Part shown: piece by piece, positions 8,701 through 17,882 of the stretch
How the letters are laid out: every line of letters begins with the position of its first letter
How positions within the stretch are numbered: the stretch's first letter is position 1
Assembly (NCBI RefSeq): GCF_902488535.1
Contig: NZ_CABTWO010000009.1
Span: 21,542-85,541 of the forward strand
Length of the DNA stretch: 64,000 nt
Direction: 5' to 3'
DNA from: an uncultured Mobiluncus sp.
Lineage (GTDB): Bacteria; Actinomycetota; Actinomycetes; Actinomycetales; Actinomycetaceae
Notes under the pieces: model-generated
What the model was told of the DNA's origin: nothing
The model's database searches: none
What the model saw: the letters and a program-made list of their open reading frames with translations, nothing else
Made by a program: the position numbers and the translations under genes

Positions 8701-11079
8701 TTAGGTTCTGGATATGCCCTTTTCCAGCAGGTTATCGAAGTCGGCAGACTCAATGACGGGGATGCCCAGCGCCTGGGCTTTGGCCAGTTTGGACCCCGCG
8801 CCGGCGCCGGCCACGACTAGGTCAGTTTTTTTCGATACCGAACTGGTCGCTTTCCCTCCGCGGGCCTCTACCGCTAACTGGGCGGATTCACGAGTGTAGC
8901 CGGGGACGTTTCCGGTTACGACTACCGTCAGGCCCTCCAGGGTTTGCGGATCTTCTCGTTTGGCTCCGGTGTCTCTGTCTAAGTTGGCTCCCACACCGGC
9001 TTTCTCCCACGCATCCACGATTTCTTGATGCCACGGGACTGTGAACCAGTCGTGAATAGAGGCGGCGATGACCTCGCCTATTCCCTCAACTTCACCGAGC
9101 TGTTCCACGCTAGCGGCTCGGATAGCTGACATTGTGGCGAACTGTCGAGCTAAAGTCCGTGCCGCGACCGGACCCAGATGCCGAATGGATAGTGCCACCA
9201 AAACCCGCCACAGTTCTTTTGACTCCGCGGCCCGTAGCTGTTCAAAAAATGTCTGGACGACTTTCCCGGCCACGGGAGGTCCGAAGCGTTGCCCGGTTGC
9301 TTCCTGAGCGGCTTTCGGCAACAGTTTCGGTTTCGCCCAAAAGAACCGAACCTGTTGCCAATCCCGACCGGACGTGCCTGGCATCTCGCGCCACACCATT
9401 ACGTCACGCAAATCCTCAGGTTGCAAAGCAAACAAACCCGCCTCCGAAGTCAGGACCGGGGACTGAACGGGTGGCAAGAGGTCCTCGATGGCTTCCAGGC
9501 CGAGTCCCTGACCAGGCCGAACAGCGACAATGGTTCCGTCCTCCAGCTCACAACGACCCCCCGCCGCGAGAGCAGCAGCCACGTCGGCGCGCCCGAACTC
9601 CGGCTGGGTTAGCGCTAGGGCGCCTTCCTCGCCCAAGCCTTCAATATCCAGAGCGTTGCGCGAACCTACGTGAATGAGCCGCTCGGTAATCTGTGCCGGA
9701 CACCCCGACTGATTGGGGCAGCGTAAGTCAATGTCACCTTCCTTTTGCGCTCCGAGCCTCGTCCCGCAGGAGGGGCAGGTATCGGGCATCACCCATTGGG
9801 GTAAACCCACTGGTCGAAGGGACATTACCGGCCCTAAAATTTCGGGAATAATGTCCCCCGCTTTACGCAACACGACGGTGTCACCGGGACGCACATCTTT
9901 GCGGGCGACTTCTTTGGCATTGTGCAGCGTGGCGCGCGAAACGTAGGAGCCGTCAACCAAGACCCGCTCCATCACCCCGAAGGGCGTGACTCGTCCGGTG
10001 CGTCCCACCTGCACCTCTATGCCCAGCAAACGGGTGTGGACCTCTTCGGGAGGAAACTTGTAAGCACACGCCCAACGCGGCGCCCGCGCCGTAGACCCCA
10101 GGGCGTCCCGTTGCGCAAAGCTGTCAACTTTCAGCACTACGCCGTCAATCTGATGGGCAAAATCGTGGCGATGCGCCGTCATCTGGTCTAAGACCGTGTG
10201 AATCTCAGCCAGGGAGCGCATTCCCGCCAGAGGCAGCCCCAAGCTGGCGGGGGTTTCCCGCACGGAATGCAAACCCCACGATTCCAACAGCTCATAAAAG
10301 TCCTCTTGGGTCTCCAGATGCGCCGCCGCACCGGGGTCAGCCCAACGGACTTCCCCGACCCCGTGAGCTAAAAACGCGAGGGGACGCTTTGCCGCCTGAG
10401 CGGGATCTTTTTGTTTCAAAGAGCCGGTGGCGGCGTTGCGCGGATTGGCAAACAGTTTTTCTCCGTCCCGTTCGCGAGCCGCATTCATAGCGGCGAAATC
10501 GGCCAGCGGCAGGTACACTTCCCCGCGAATTTCCACCAGTTCCGGCACCTTTTCACCGCCAAGGCGCACCGGCACGGTGGCGATGGTTTTCACGTTCTCA
10601 GTCACGTCCTCGCCGGTGAAGCCATCCCCGCGCGTAGCCCCGACCGCGAGCGCGCCGTGAAGATAGGTCAAACTCATGGCCAGCCCATCCACCTTGACCT
10701 CGGCGGAAACCGAGAAATCCTGACCTTCTAGGCTTTTGTCCACCCGCGCCCACCACGCGTCAACCTCGGCGTAAGAGAAAACGTCGTCGATAGACCCCAT
10801 CTGTTGTAGGTGGCGATGCGGAGGAAACCCTTCCGTACTGGCCGTTTGCCCGCCGCCCCCGACCGTTTGCGTTGGCGAGTCCGGGGTCACCAGGCCGGGG
10901 TAGGCCGCTTCCAACAGCTGTAACTGTACGAACAGGGCATCGTATTCCGCATCACTCAGCCGGGTCACGCCGGTTTCGGAAGTTTCGTCGTAGTAGTCCG
11001 TGCGCGCCGCCTCGATTTGATCTACCAGTTCAGCGTGCTGGGCTAAAGCAGCCTCAGGGATAGCGGTTTTTTTCTTCAC
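8701..11079 (-). CDS. ligA: NAD-dependent DNA ligase
   Basis: A 792-residue LigA that seals nicks in replication and repair. The adenylation site KVDG has its lysine at residue 129; a four-cysteine zinc finger (CPSCGTRLG ... CPNQSGCPAQ) follows the OB fold, then helix-hairpin-helix repeats, and a C-terminal BRCT domain (EGLTVVVTGNVPG ...). It is about 100 residues longer than the common form. The extra sequence is mostly in the region between the zinc finger and the helix-hairpin-helix domain, which is seen in some actinomycete ligases. No disruption is visible. Confidence 0.96.
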   Translation of the reverse strand: MKKKTAIPEAALAQHAELVDQIEAARTDYYDETSETGVTRLSDAEYDALFVQLQLLEAAYPGLVTPDSPTQTVGGGGQTASTEGFPPHRHLQQMGSIDDVFSYAEVDAWWARVDKSLEGQDFSVSAEVKVDGLAMSLTYLHGALAVGATRGDGFTGEDVTENVKTIATVPVRLGGEKVPELVEIRGEVYLPLADFAAMNAARERDGEKLFANPRNAATGSLKQKDPAQAAKRPLAFLAHGVGEVRWADPGAAAHLETQEDFYELLESWGLHSVRETPASLGLPLAGMRSLAEIHTVLDQMTAHRHDFAHQIDGVVLKVDSFAQRDALGSTARAPRWACAYKFPPEEVHTRLLGIEVQVGRTGRVTPFGVMERVLVDGSYVSRATLHNAKEVARKDVRPGDTVVLRKAGDIIPEILGPVMSLRPVGLPQWVMPDTCPSCGTRLGAQKEGDIDLRCPNQSGCPAQITERLIHVGSRNALDIEGLGEEGALALTQPEFGRADVAAALAAGGRCELEDGTIVAVRPGQGLGLEAIEDLLPPVQSPVLTSEAGLFALQPEDLRDVMVWREMPGTSGRDWQQVRFFWAKPKLLPKAAQEATGQRFGPPVAGKVVQTFFEQLRAAESKELWRVLVALSIRHLGPVAARTLARQFATMSAIRAASVEQLGEVEGIGEVIAASIHDWFTVPWHQEIVDAWEKAGVGANLDRDTGAKREDPQTLEGLTVVVTGNVPGYTRESAQLAVEARGGKATSSVSKKTDLVVAGAGAGSKLAKAQALGIPVIESADFDNLLEKGISRT

Positions 11080-11260
11080 GATTCCATCTTAGGGCCAACC
11101 CGGAAGCGAAAAATCCGCAGTTTCGCCCCGACGCTGTTTGGGGAAAATTTGTCGCGGTCGCGCTCGAAATTCGCCGGGACTAGCATTCTGACCCCACCGC
11201 GAACCCTTCCCCCAGCTAAACTTAAAAATGAAACTGAATCCGATGGTTAGAGGAGACGAA

Positions 11261-11824
11261 ATGGAAGCCAGTATTTTTGTGGCCGATGGAGTTGAAGAAT
11301 GTGAAGCCCTGTTGGTCGTGGACTTGTTGCGGCGCGGGGGTATCGAGATACAAACGGTGGCGGTCAACGATGCCGCCGGTGATGATGAAAAGGCGCGAAC
11401 CATCGTCAGTTCGCACCAGGTTCCTCTGACTTGCGATGTTCACATCAACAACTTTGCTCCTAGCGACGAACAAGTCCTGATTATTCCCGGCGGCAAGCTC
11501 GGGGTGAATAATCTCAAGGCGTCAGCCAAACTGTCCCAAATTTTGCGTTCTCACCAGGGGAATCTGGCGGCGGTGTGCGCCGGTCCGACCGTATTGGGTG
11601 CGCTGGGTTTGCTCGATGGGCACAAAGCCACTGTCTATCCCGGTTTTCAAGACGGCCTGGGGAATGTCGACTATAACGACACCGGTTTGATCCGTGACGG
11701 CCGGATTATCACCGCGCGGGCGCTGGGGTCTTCCATCGACTTTGCTTTGGCAATTATTACTCTGCTGCGTGACGAGGCTCAGGCGCAACAGGTCGCTGCC
11801 CAGATTTGCTACCAAACTCACTGA
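11261..11824 (+). CDS. DJ-1/PfpI (YajL-type) family protein
   Basis: A 187-residue protein of the DJ-1 superfamily. The nucleophile-elbow cysteine is in AAVCAGPTVLG and the partner glutamate in ADGVEECEALL. DJ-1/YajL relatives are stress-related proteins, often described as deglycases or chaperones; the exact activity here is unknown. I start at the ATG at 11261 because GAGGAGACGAA precedes it; an upstream in-frame ATG at 11228 has no ribosome site. Confidence 0.85.
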   Translation: MEASIFVADGVEECEALLVVDLLRRGGIEIQTVAVNDAAGDDEKARTIVSSHQVPLTCDVHINNFAPSDEQVLIIPGGKLGVNNLKASAKLSQILRSHQGNLAAVCAGPTVLGALGLLDGHKATVYPGFQDGLGNVDYNDTGLIRDGRIITARALGSSIDFALAIITLLRDEAQAQQVAAQICYQTH

Positions 11825-11920
11825 TTTCCCTGGTATAGGTTCCTCCGCTAGAGGACTTGCTCCCCTGGTTTTCTGGGGCAGAGCCACTCTCTACACAGGT
11901 TTTGCACAACATTTTAGGGG

Positions 11921-11966
11921 TTATCAACAACTCCTCACCCAAGGTTATCCACAGCCTGTGGATAAC
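11921..11966. promoter_or_regulatory. DnaA box cluster with an inverted pair of consensus boxes
   Basis: TTATCCACA (11945-11953) and its inverse TGTGGATAA (11957-11965) are both perfect DnaA boxes and together form an 11-bp inverted repeat around a single base. TTATCAACA at 11921-11929 is a one-mismatch box. They lie 40 to 85 bases upstream of the FtsK-like gene. No dnaA, dnaN or recF is near, so this is more likely a regulatory or DnaA-titration site than the origin. Confidence 0.65.
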
Positions 11967-12004
11967 TGTTTGCGAAAATCGGCCAGGGTCTCTAACTTGA
12001 GGGT

Positions 12005-15000
12005 ATGGAACATTTCTTGCAGCCACGAGCAGCCCTGACTTCTCCGCTACTCTGGGTCGTTGCCGCCGGACCCGATTCCGGCCAGGCACTGCCTGCAATC
12101 CCAGGGATTTTCGGCAGACTGAGCGGGCTGAGCGACCCGCAAGTTTCGCGGCAAAATCTGCACCTGGAGCCATCGAAAAAATCTTTGCGCGCTTTGCCGT
12201 TCCCCGGGTCCACCCCTGTGTACAAGATGTGGAAAACTCTGCCCTGGCCTCATCGGATACGTCGTGCCTGCCGTCTCAAGCCCGGGGCGCGCCTGAAACT
12301 TGGGGACACCACTTTGCGCCTGAGCCGCCGCCCGTCCGACCTTCGTCTGGTTCCGCCCCCAGCTCCGCGGCAATTTGCAGGACGCACCGCTTTGTTTATG
12401 TTCCTGCCACTGCTGCTCATGTTGGGTTTGGGGGCTTTCCTGGGGTGGCGCCTGCTGGTGATTTTGGGCATCGCCGGCGCGATTGCCCTGGTGGTGTTGA
12501 TTCGACGGGCACTAGCGGTGCCGACCCCAGAAAAGCTGTGGCTCGCCGCTGCTGCTCCCCTGGTGATGCCTTCGCAAAAGGTCAGCGCGATTCGGGTGTT
12601 TTCGGGTCGAAAACTGCGCCGCCGAGTCCTAGAGATTCAACCGGGGGAAACGCTGTGTTTCACCGGAGTGAAAGGCGCGGATCAAGCCCGCTGGGTCATC
12701 GCCCAAGCCATCCTGTTTGGCCAGGCCCGCCTCAGCGAAAAGAACCCCAACCCGTGGCGCGGAATCAAGCCGCGCGAAAAATCGGAAAAAACAGCCCCAC
12801 AGATCCTGGTGATTCGCGTGTTTAACCCCGGCGAGACCCCACATTTGCAGAGCGACGAAGTCGGGATGAGCATCGCCCCTGATACGCCTCCCCCGTGGGC
12901 CCACCGCATCCTCAACCTGCCCCCGCGCCGCCGCGCTATCACCGCCGCCTGGTTTAGCTCTCTTATGGACGCGCTGGGGGACAATCCGCAGCACCTCAGC
13001 TTGACCGCCATACCCCCCGCCGAAAACCTGCCCGATCTGGTAGATGTGAGCCAGTGGTGGCAAACCAGTCCCGAGGCTATCGCCCAAAGCTGGCAGGAAC
13101 CTCCCTCAGGTTTGTGCGCTCAGCTCGGGGTGAGTACCGCAGAACGTCCCTGGCTTGTTGATTTGGTGAAAGAGGGACCTCACGCTCTGGTGGCGGGCAC
13201 AACCGGAGCCGGGAAGTCAGAGCTACTGACCACCTGGCTGATGGCATTGGCGTTGCACTATTCTCCCCGCAACCTACGGTTTATTTTGCTTGATTACAAG
13301 GGTGGGGCGGCGTTTGCGGCGCTGGGCGCGCTGCCCCACACGCACGGCGTACTGACGGACTTGACACCCCAGCTCACCGCTCGTGCCCTAGCTTCCCTGG
13401 AAGCGTTTTTGAAGCAGCGTGAGACGATCCTGTCACGCGCTAAAGCCCGCGACCTGGAACATTATCACCAGCTCACCGGGCAACGGCTGCCCCGAGTCCT
13501 CATCGTGGTGGATGAATTTCGCGCCCTAGCCACGGATCATCCCGAGACTTTGGAAAACCTGATTCGCTTGGCTACGCACGGACGCTCGCTGGGTCTGCAC
13601 CTGATATTGGCTACGCAAAAGCCCGGTGGGGTGGTTAACGGACAGATTTTGGCTAATACCAACCTGCGCATCGCCTTGCGGGTCCGTTCCGCCCAGGACT
13701 CTACCGAGATACTCAGCGATACACGGGCGGCGGACCTTCCGCCCATTCCGGGGCGTCTGTATTGGGAGGGACTCACCTCCGGAGTGGCACAAGCCGCCTG
13801 GTGCGGTAGAGCCGACTGGGTGCGCCATTGTGTAGATCAGGTTCGCCAGGCCTGGGAACAATGCCACGAAAACACACCCCTACCGGAAATTTGGTGTCCC
13901 GATTTGCCTCTGGCTGTGCCTTGTCCTTCAGGCAATTTCGCCCTGCTAGACTTCCCCCACCAGGCTCGCCAGACCTGGCGTTTGCCCCAAACGAGCTTGG
14001 GAATTTTCGGCAACCCCGGCAGCGGACGGACCACCGCACTGGCCACCCTCAGCACGACGTGGCTCCGACAAGGTCGTTCTACGGTAGTCGTCACTCCCGA
14101 CCCATCAGCGTTTTGGAACCAGTTGGGCGGACTGGGCGAACCATTGACGTCCCCGCTCTCTCGTTTACTCACCGTGTTCGCGGCGAAAGACTTGTGGAAA
14201 CTCAATCAATTCATATCTTTGGCGGCTAACCGTGGTTTAGAGGGAGCCGCGGTGGCTATTGACCGAGCGGACCTGCTGGCTGACGAGTTGGAGCGGCTCT
14301 ATCCGGGCCAGGGGGTCAAGCGACTGGAAACGTTGCTGAGCGAGACCGCAGCAGGGGGCTATGCACTGGCTTTCACCGCTCCTTTGAATGCTGGGCATAG
14401 TGCTTGGGGAGCCTTGGCTGGCGAGAAATTCGTGTTGTGTCCGCGCGATACGGTGGATTTGCATTCTGCCGGCATCGAATCGAACGGAGTGCGCGGGCGT
14501 TTGAGCGAGGCATTGCCTGCCGTAATAACGCCCGGCCGCGGGGCGTGGCAAATCGGAAACATGTGTGCCACCGCCCAAATCGGCCTGCCCAACCCTGAGG
14601 GCTTAGCCGAAGTGGCCGGCACTGTGCTCGATTTGGACTCTCCTGATGATGCGCCGACGGCCCCGAGAGGTGAGGCAATTTTCCTAACAGAGATGCCGAA
14701 ATTATTTTCCCATCGAGAAATGCCCCGCGCCGCTCGGCAAGTTACGTTAGGCTGGTCCTCATTGCGCCGCGGTTGGCTGAGCTTTTCACCCGCGCGGCGT
14801 CACTGGGTAGTGGACGGCCTCTCCGAGTTGCGTCCCCTGGTGGCTCAGTTGAAACGTGAATATCGCCGTCTTGGTTATCAGGTAATTGAGGCGGAAGATT
14901 TTGAAATTGAACATATCGACCGGGATACCTTAATCATTGTCTCCAAATCTGAACGCAACACCCCTAACCTGAATATTTTATGGGAGCCTATTGAGAGTAG

Positions 15001-15277
15001 CCTGAAGTTTGACTTAACATTCTTAGAATTGCGTTCACCTGGGATTATGTCAGGAAATTTAACCCTCTCATTACCAAATTTTACCAATCGGAAAGTTACC
15101 TTGACCCATTTAGGAAACACCCTCGAGGCTCGGCACCGGGTAGCAAATTATCTCGATATCGAGATGGATTTCGTCCGAAAACTCCAGGTTATTGGTGGAT
15201 TCTCCGCGATTTATCGGGACGGCTCCGAGGTGGGTGGGCTGGTCCCTCCTAATGCTAATGTGACACATATCACGTGA
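12005..15277 (+). CDS. FHA-domain FtsK/SpoIIIE-type membrane ATPase (EssC/EccC-like)
   Basis: A 1090-residue protein. Residues about 15-90 look like a degenerate FHA domain (LPAIPGIFGRLSGLSDPQVS). Two membrane segments follow at about 129-147 and 150-170. The first FtsK/SpoIIIE domain has Walker A GTTGAGKS near 398-405 and Walker B VLIVVDEF; a second, degenerate ATPase begins with GNPGSGRTT near 668-676. This order (FHA, two membrane segments, tandem ATPases) matches EssC/EccC motors of type VII secretion, shortened by one ATPase domain. No WXG100, EccB or EccD gene is nearby, so the substrate is unknown. The last 110 codons are visibly more AT-rich. The ATG at 12005 has only a weak GAGGG site. 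Confidence 0.75.
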   Translation: MEHFLQPRAALTSPLLWVVAAGPDSGQALPAIPGIFGRLSGLSDPQVSRQNLHLEPSKKSLRALPFPGSTPVYKMWKTLPWPHRIRRACRLKPGARLKLGDTTLRLSRRPSDLRLVPPPAPRQFAGRTALFMFLPLLLMLGLGAFLGWRLLVILGIAGAIALVVLIRRALAVPTPEKLWLAAAAPLVMPSQKVSAIRVFSGRKLRRRVLEIQPGETLCFTGVKGADQARWVIAQAILFGQARLSEKNPNPWRGIKPREKSEKTAPQILVIRVFNPGETPHLQSDEVGMSIAPDTPPPWAHRILNLPPRRRAITAAWFSSLMDALGDNPQHLSLTAIPPAENLPDLVDVSQWWQTSPEAIAQSWQEPPSGLCAQLGVSTAERPWLVDLVKEGPHALVAGTTGAGKSELLTTWLMALALHYSPRNLRFILLDYKGGAAFAALGALPHTHGVLTDLTPQLTARALASLEAFLKQRETILSRAKARDLEHYHQLTGQRLPRVLIVVDEFRALATDHPETLENLIRLATHGRSLGLHLILATQKPGGVVNGQILANTNLRIALRVRSAQDSTEILSDTRAADLPPIPGRLYWEGLTSGVAQAAWCGRADWVRHCVDQVRQAWEQCHENTPLPEIWCPDLPLAVPCPSGNFALLDFPHQARQTWRLPQTSLGIFGNPGSGRTTALATLSTTWLRQGRSTVVVTPDPSAFWNQLGGLGEPLTSPLSRLLTVFAAKDLWKLNQFISLAANRGLEGAAVAIDRADLLADELERLYPGQGVKRLETLLSETAAGGYALAFTAPLNAGHSAWGALAGEKFVLCPRDTVDLHSAGIESNGVRGRLSEALPAVITPGRGAWQIGNMCATAQIGLPNPEGLAEVAGTVLDLDSPDDAPTAPRGEAIFLTEMPKLFSHREMPRAARQVTLGWSSLRRGWLSFSPARRHWVVDGLSELRPLVAQLKREYRRLGYQVIEAEDFEIEHIDRDTLIIVSKSERNTPNLNILWEPIESSLKFDLTFLELRSPGIMSGNLTLSLPNFTNRKVTLTHLGNTLEARHRVANYLDIEMDFVRKLQVIGGFSAIYRDGSEVGGLVPPNANVTHIT

Positions 15278-15413
15278 TTTTGGAAAAATTCTTCATCTAC
15301 AACTCTTGAAAAAGCATCCGAATGATGTCAGTCTTAATAAGTCGAATTTGTTACACGCAAAAGTTTTACAAATCCCTAACCGAATCTTTTGCACTGAACT
15401 CTAAGGAGTAATT

Positions 15414-15677
15414 ATGGACTGGCGTGATCAAGCAGCTTGCTTAACCGTAGATCCTGAACTTTTCTTCCCCGTAGGCAACACCGGCCCCGCTTTGGCTCAG
15501 ATTGAAGAAGCCAAGGCCGTGTGCGCGACCTGCCAGGTTGTGGATGTTTGCCTGAAGTGGGCTCTGGACAATAACCAAGATGCCGGCGTCTGGGGCGGCA
15601 CCAGCGAGGATGAGCGTCGTTCGTTGAAGCGTCGCAATGCCCGCAATGCCCGTGCGCGCCGCGCTTCGAGCCTCTAA
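15414..15677 (+). CDS. whiB1: WhiB1-type iron-sulfur transcription factor
   Basis: An 87-residue WhiB-family regulator that binds a 4Fe-4S cluster and the principal sigma factor. The four ligands are Cys9, Cys37, Cys40 and Cys46; the GVWGG turn is at 58-62, followed by a basic tail for DNA binding. The opening MDWRDQAAC, the stretch PELFFPVGNTGPALAQI and the adjacent pdtaS gene all point to the WhiB1 subgroup, which is nitric-oxide sensitive and essential in mycobacteria. AAGGAG stands before the ATG and a strong terminator follows. Confidence 0.93.
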   Translation: MDWRDQAACLTVDPELFFPVGNTGPALAQIEEAKAVCATCQVVDVCLKWALDNNQDAGVWGGTSEDERRSLKRRNARNARARRASSL

Positions 15678-15719
15678 GTTACACGCTTCTGGGGGCGTCA
15701 AACCCAGTAAAGACCCCGC

Positions 15720-15761
15720 TGGTGGTGAGCGCAATAAGTAGCTCACCACCACGGTTTTTTT
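15720..15761. terminator. Terminator between convergent whiB1 and pdtaS
   Basis: TGGTGGTGAGC (15720-15730) pairs perfectly with GCTCACCACCA (15741-15751) around a 10-base loop, followed by CGG and seven T. It serves whiB1 on the plus strand and may also help end the convergent kinase transcript. Confidence 0.9.
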
Positions 15762-15784
15762 ACCAGCCCCACCTGGCTGCTGAC

Positions 15785-17251
15785 TCACAGTTTGGTAGCG
15801 GTGAGACGCACTATCGTGCCACTCGCGGGCGGTTCTCGGTTCTCCCACTGCACTGTCCCGACCAGTTCTGTTTTCACCAAAGTTTGGACAATCTGGGTGC
15901 CCAAGCCTGAACCGACCGAATTGCCGGCGAGTCCGTGTCCGTCGTCGGTCACCGTCACCACCAGAGTCTCGTTGTCGTCGTCCCGGTGCGCCTCGACCTC
16001 AACCACCCCGCCGCGGCCCTCCAAACCGTGTTCAATCGCGTTGGTAACCAGTTCGGTGAGCACCAGCCCCAGGGCGGAGGCGGCATCTGCACCGAGTGTC
16101 CCAAAGCTGCCCAAGAAACGCGTCTCCACAAAGTGATCCGAAGACGCGGCAGTCGCTACCAAAGCCAACAGCTTACGGAATGTGTCGTCAAAAGACACGG
16201 TTTCATCAACCGTATGCGACAGCGCCTCGTGCACCATCGCGATAATCGAAATACGCCGTTCTGCCTGCGACAGCGCCTCTTGAACCACCGTGTTATCCGA
16301 ACGACGAGCTTGCAGGCGCAGCAGGGCGCTAACCGTTTGGAGGTTGTTTTTCACCCGGTGATGTACTTCGCGGATAGTGGCATCTTTGCTCAACAGTTCC
16401 TTTTCGCGATGACGTTTTTCGGTCACGTCGCGGCACAGCAGCAGGGCCCCAATCCGCTCCCCTTCCTCGACCAGCGGTAGCGAACGGATGGTCAAATCCA
16501 CTCCGCGCACGTCAATCTCAGCCAGCGCCGAGGAGCGTCCCCACAGGACCGTAGACAAATCCTCATCAATAACGCTGCCCTTTTCCAGCAGCGGCAAGAC
16601 GGAGTCGCTAAGTTTCGCGCCATAGAGCTGGTTGTGAAACCCGAGCCGTTTAAAAGCAGAAATCCCGTTTGGTGAGCAATGCTCTACCACCCCCTCGCTA
16701 TCCAGCATCAGCGCCCCATCGGCCACCCGGGGATTGCCGTGTTTGCCGGTGGTCGGGGTGACCTCGAAAGGAAAATCTCCGGCCGCCACCATCTTCCACA
16801 GGGTTCGGGAAACCGCTTTGAACCAACCCTCACCGCCAATCTCACCGACCTGGAAAGCTAGGTTGGTTTCAATCGCCAGAACCCCGATATTTCGTCCCGC
16901 AAAAGGCACGGGCACCAGCACTTCAGATACCGTATTCATCCCCGTCCAGCGGTGTACGGGGTTCTCAATAATTTCCCCCTTTAACAAGACCTGTTCCAGC
17001 AGGGACAGACGGGTAGCGGGCAGGTTTAGCCCAATGACATCATCGAGGTGCACCGTCGGACCCGTGGCCGGACGACAGTGTGCCGCGCAAGACATGCCGT
17101 CGTAACGGTTGGGCAACCACAGCAACAAATCAGCTTGGGAAAGGTCAGAAATAATCTGCCAGTCTGACACCAAACGATACAGCTGTTCTACTGCTTCTTC
17201 GGGTAATTCCTGGAACGGTGGTTCCCCCAGGGAGCGTTTAAACGTGGACAC
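15785..17251 (-). CDS. pdtaS: PdtaS-type sensor histidine kinase
   Basis: A 488-residue soluble sensor kinase. An N-terminal GAF-like domain and a PAS-like region (containing RSLPLVEEGERIGALLLCRDVTE) precede a HisKA_2 domain with the phosphorylated histidine in EVHHRVKNNLQTVSALL (near residue 296), and an HATPase domain with LVLTELVTNAIEHG and DDGHGL. Neighbouring whiB1 in convergent orientation is the mycobacterial arrangement. PdtaS normally phosphorylates the ANTAR antiterminator PdtaR, which is not in this window. No membrane segment is present. Confidence 0.9.
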   Translation of the reverse strand: MSTFKRSLGEPPFQELPEEAVEQLYRLVSDWQIISDLSQADLLLWLPNRYDGMSCAAHCRPATGPTVHLDDVIGLNLPATRLSLLEQVLLKGEIIENPVHRWTGMNTVSEVLVPVPFAGRNIGVLAIETNLAFQVGEIGGEGWFKAVSRTLWKMVAAGDFPFEVTPTTGKHGNPRVADGALMLDSEGVVEHCSPNGISAFKRLGFHNQLYGAKLSDSVLPLLEKGSVIDEDLSTVLWGRSSALAEIDVRGVDLTIRSLPLVEEGERIGALLLCRDVTEKRHREKELLSKDATIREVHHRVKNNLQTVSALLRLQARRSDNTVVQEALSQAERRISIIAMVHEALSHTVDETVSFDDTFRKLLALVATAASSDHFVETRFLGSFGTLGADAASALGLVLTELVTNAIEHGLEGRGGVVEVEAHRDDDNETLVVTVTDDGHGLAGNSVGSGLGTQIVQTLVKTELVGTVQWENREPPASGTIVRLTATKL

Positions 17252-17335
17252 CCTCTCAGGTTATGCGTTGGGCTGTGTTTTGAGCAACCTGCATTTAGAA
17301 TATAGAGGTAATTGAAACTTCAGGAGAAACCCGAC

Positions 17336-17827
17336 ATGAAATTTACCCAGACCCTGGTTTATCCCGGTTCTCGTGCCCAAGTCACCGCGATGTTGAAAAA
17401 TCCGGAATACTACAAGAAACGTTGGGCCGACTTTGATAACAACGCCCAAGTCGATTTGAGTCTGGTCGATAACCGCATCCGGGTGTCTTCCACCGTGTCG
17501 ATTTCTACTGAATACCTCGACCAGCTGGCCAATAAACTCAATTCCGGGCTGAACCTAAAAGTGGTGGAAGTCTGGGATTTGGATCAGTCCGGATGGGTCG
17601 AGAACGGCACCATGAGCGGCTCGATGGCGGGTGTTCCGGTAAAGTTTTCGACCACTATGGCGGCGAGATCTGAGCCGATTCCTGAGTCCGGCACCGAGGT
17701 TACGCTGGAGGGCGAAGTCACCTGCGCAATTCTTTTTTTTGCGGCTGGAGTAGAGCGAGCCGTGGTAAAGACCATTAAAAACGCTTTCGCCAAAGAGACC
17801 ACCAGAGCAGACGAATTTTTGCTGTAG
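17336..17827 (+). CDS. DUF2505 domain protein
   Basis: A 163-residue protein that opens MKFTQTLVYPGSRAQVTAML and has the alternating strands of a SRPBCC/START-like fold, typical of the actinobacterial DUF2505 family. Its function is unknown; lipid or small-molecule binding is suggested only by the fold. The ATG at 17336 has CAGGAG upstream. It stands alone between the divergent kinase and thyA. Confidence 0.75.
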   Translation: MKFTQTLVYPGSRAQVTAMLKNPEYYKKRWADFDNNAQVDLSLVDNRIRVSSTVSISTEYLDQLANKLNSGLNLKVVEVWDLDQSGWVENGTMSGSMAGVPVKFSTTMAARSEPIPESGTEVTLEGEVTCAILFFAAGVERAVVKTIKNAFAKETTRADEFLL

Positions 17828-17882
17828 GGGTCCCTGATACAGTGGTTCTATACCACCTTCAGCGCGTCTAAGAAGGGAAGAT

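Noticed and set aside
11921..11966. Chromosomal replication origin
   Set aside because: dnaA, dnaN, recF and gyrB are absent and there are only three boxes, so a regulatory site is more likely.
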